The notes below the pieces were generated by a model. That model was not told the DNA's origin. It was given only the letters and a program-made list of their open reading frames with translations, and ran no database searches. A stretch of DNA of 64,000 bases, taken from positions 1 to 64,000 of the forward strand of contig NZ_BSTQ01000011.1 of the NCBI RefSeq assembly GCF_030269605.1. Direction: 5' to 3'. The DNA is from Lentzea sp. NBRC 105346 (GTDB taxonomy: Bacteria > Actinomycetota > Actinomycetes > Mycobacteriales > Pseudonocardiaceae). The position numbers and the translations under genes are program-made. The stretch's first letter is position 1. Every line of letters begins with the position of its first letter. This document shows, piece after piece, positions 62,840 through 64,000 of this stretch.

Positions 62840-64000
62840 TCAGTGCGCGGCAAGATCGACGAACGGGCGCAGGGACTCGGGGTTGCGGAGGGCATCGCGC
62901 GAGACCGCGCGGTCCGGGGACACGCCGGCGAGGATCTTCTTCACGGGGACCTCGCACTTCTTGCCGTTGAGGGTGCGAGGAATCTCACTCACGACGATGA
63001 AGCGGTTGGGGACGTGGCGCGGCGAGAGGTTCTGGCGCAGGGATGTCCGGAGTTGGGGTTCGACATCCGCCAGTGCCACGCCGGAAGACAGGACCACGAA
63101 GCAGAGCAGTTCGCCTTCCGTGGCGCCCGACGTGTCGATCACGAGGGAGTCCTCGATGCCCTCGATGCCCTCGACTACGCGGTAGAACTCGGAGGTGCCC
63201 ATGCGGACGCCGCCGCGGTTCAGGGTCGAGTCGCTGCGGCCGTAGATGACGGCCGAGCCGCGTTTGGTGATGCGGATCCAGTCGCCGTGGCGCCAGATTC
63301 CGGGGTATGTCTCGAAGTAGGCCTCGCGTAGGCGTGAGCCGTCGGCGTCGCCCCAAAAGAAGATCGGCATGGACGGCATCGGCTTGGTGATCACCAACTC
63401 GCCTACCTGTTCTACGACCGGCGAACCCGCTTCGTCATAAGCGAAGACGGCGGCACCTAGGGCGCGGCAGGACAGTTCGCCCAGCCATACCGGGCGGTCC
63501 GGGGACGCGGCCACGAAGGCGGTGCACAGGTCGGTGCCGCCGGAGACCGAGGCGATCTGGACGTCCTTGCCCACGGCCGCGGCGATCCAGCGGAAGCCCT
63601 CCGGGGTCAGCGGTGCGCCGGTGGAGCCGACTACGCGGAGCCCGGTCAGGTCGTAGCGCGACGAGGGCGTCAGGCCCTCCTTCAGGCACGACTGCACGTA
63701 CGGCGCGGAGGTGCCGAAGTACGTCACGCGGTGCTGTTCGGCCAAGTGCCACAACGTGTTCAGGTCCGGGTACGCCGGGCTGCCGTCGAACAGGACGATG
63801 GTGGTGCCGACCAGCAGGCCGGACACCAGGAAGTTCCACATCATCCAGCCGGTCGTGGTGAACCAGAAGAAGCGGTCGCCCGGACCGAGGTCGCTGTGCA
63901 GGCCGAGCATCTTCAGGTGCTCAAGCACGATGCCGCCGTGGCCCTGCACGATGCCCTTCGGCAGGCCCGTCGTGCCGGACGAGTACAGGATCCACAGCGG
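62840..64000 (-). CDS. Acetoacetate-CoA ligase (5' end outside window)
   Basis: The C-terminal 386 residues of an acetyl/acetoacetyl-CoA synthetase-type adenylating enzyme, open to the right edge. The edge encodes LYSSGTTGLPKG, the AMP-binding P-loop motif. Inside, VSGGTDLCTAFV, YGRSDSTLNRGGVRMG and TLNGKKCEVPVKKIL (the last lysine is the adenylation residue) follow. These match acetoacetyl-CoA synthetase more than plain acetyl-CoA synthetase. The start lies beyond position 64000. Confidence 0.88.
   Translation of the reverse strand, partial: PLWILYSSGTTGLPKGIVQGHGGIVLEHLKMLGLHSDLGPGDRFFWFTTTGWMMWNFLVSGLLVGTTIVLFDGSPAYPDLNTLWHLAEQHRVTYFGTSAPYVQSCLKEGLTPSSRYDLTGLRVVGSTGAPLTPEGFRWIAAAVGKDVQIASVSGGTDLCTAFVAASPDRPVWLGELSCRALGAAVFAYDEAGSPVVEQVGELVITKPMPSMPIFFWGDADGSRLREAYFETYPGIWRHGDWIRITKRGSAVIYGRSDSTLNRGGVRMGTSEFYRVVEGIEGIEDSLVIDTSGATEGELLCFVVLSSGVALADVEPQLRTSLRQNLSPRHVPNRFIVVSEIPRTLNGKKCEVPVKKILAGVSPDRAVSRDALRNPESLRPFVDLAAH

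Overview
This is a high-GC actinobacterial chromosomal segment, most likely from a Pseudonocardiales actinomycete of the Lentzea/Saccharothrix type. The assignment is inferred from gene content, gene order and base composition, not from a database search. Supporting signs are the lysC-asd and leuA region, the ybaB-recR-dnaX-4.5S RNA block and the tadA / tadA-partner / tyrA block beside a tRNA-Ser, which is laid out as in mycobacteria. A SARP/AfsR-type regulator, an LAxTG surface protein typical of class E sortases, and many GTG and apparently leaderless starts point the same way.

Layout. 1-5.2 kb: an FMN reductase, an HSL-type esterase, an MFS transporter divergent from a Fur-family regulator, a small monooxygenase-like protein and an FGGY sugar kinase. 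5.2-8.4 kb: a secreted SH3-like protein divergent from an HTH-TM-SH3 membrane protein, then an XRE/TPR regulator followed by an unknown gene. 8.5-18.1 kb: the lysC-asd operon with a strong terminator, a PIG-V-like membrane protein whose end abuts an IS605-type TnpB element, a nitroreductase, a lipoprotein, two paralogous two-TM proteins, leuA behind a leucine-codon leader, and a HIT protein. 18.3-21.5 kb: DedA, a TetR regulator divergent from a maleylpyruvate-isomerase-like protein, and a sigma factor fused through a membrane segment to a CAP/SCP domain. 21.7-27.5 kb: a five-gene peptide ABC importer. 27.7-34.7 kb: a large AfsR-like regulator, a uridine-kinase-like NTPase, recR, ybaB and dnaX, followed by 4.5S RNA.

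35-41.4 kb: a ketosynthase III translationally coupled to a GNAT-ThiF fusion, tRNA-Ser, a GPP34 protein and a large extracellular nuclease. 41.4-49.5 kb: a LexA-type box with a possible small transcript, tRNA-Ser, tadA and partner, an M20 amidohydrolase, tyrA, two paralogous secreted FN3-like proteins and a thiolase. 49.5-57.8 kb: a glycolipid-binding-like protein, a Rv0909-type antitoxin-like protein, a secreted BNR protein, a thioester surface protein, a small secreted protein, a solitary cytosine-5 methyltransferase, a helical-repeat protein, an ATP-grasp enzyme and a 72-residue protein. 57.8-64 kb: an epimerase, RNase Z, a beta-lactamase-like hydrolase, a class IV aminotransferase-like protein, small proteins, three tRNA/terminator units and an acetoacetyl-CoA ligase that runs off the right edge.

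The most unusual content is the sigma-ZAS-TM-CAP single polypeptide, the KAS III plus GNAT-ThiF pair, the LexA-box/terminator unit, the tandem paralog pairs and the repeat-bearing intergenic regions. No CRISPR array, prophage or large biosynthetic cluster is visible. All starts are predictions, and several were moved downstream of the longest open frame for the reasons given in each entry.
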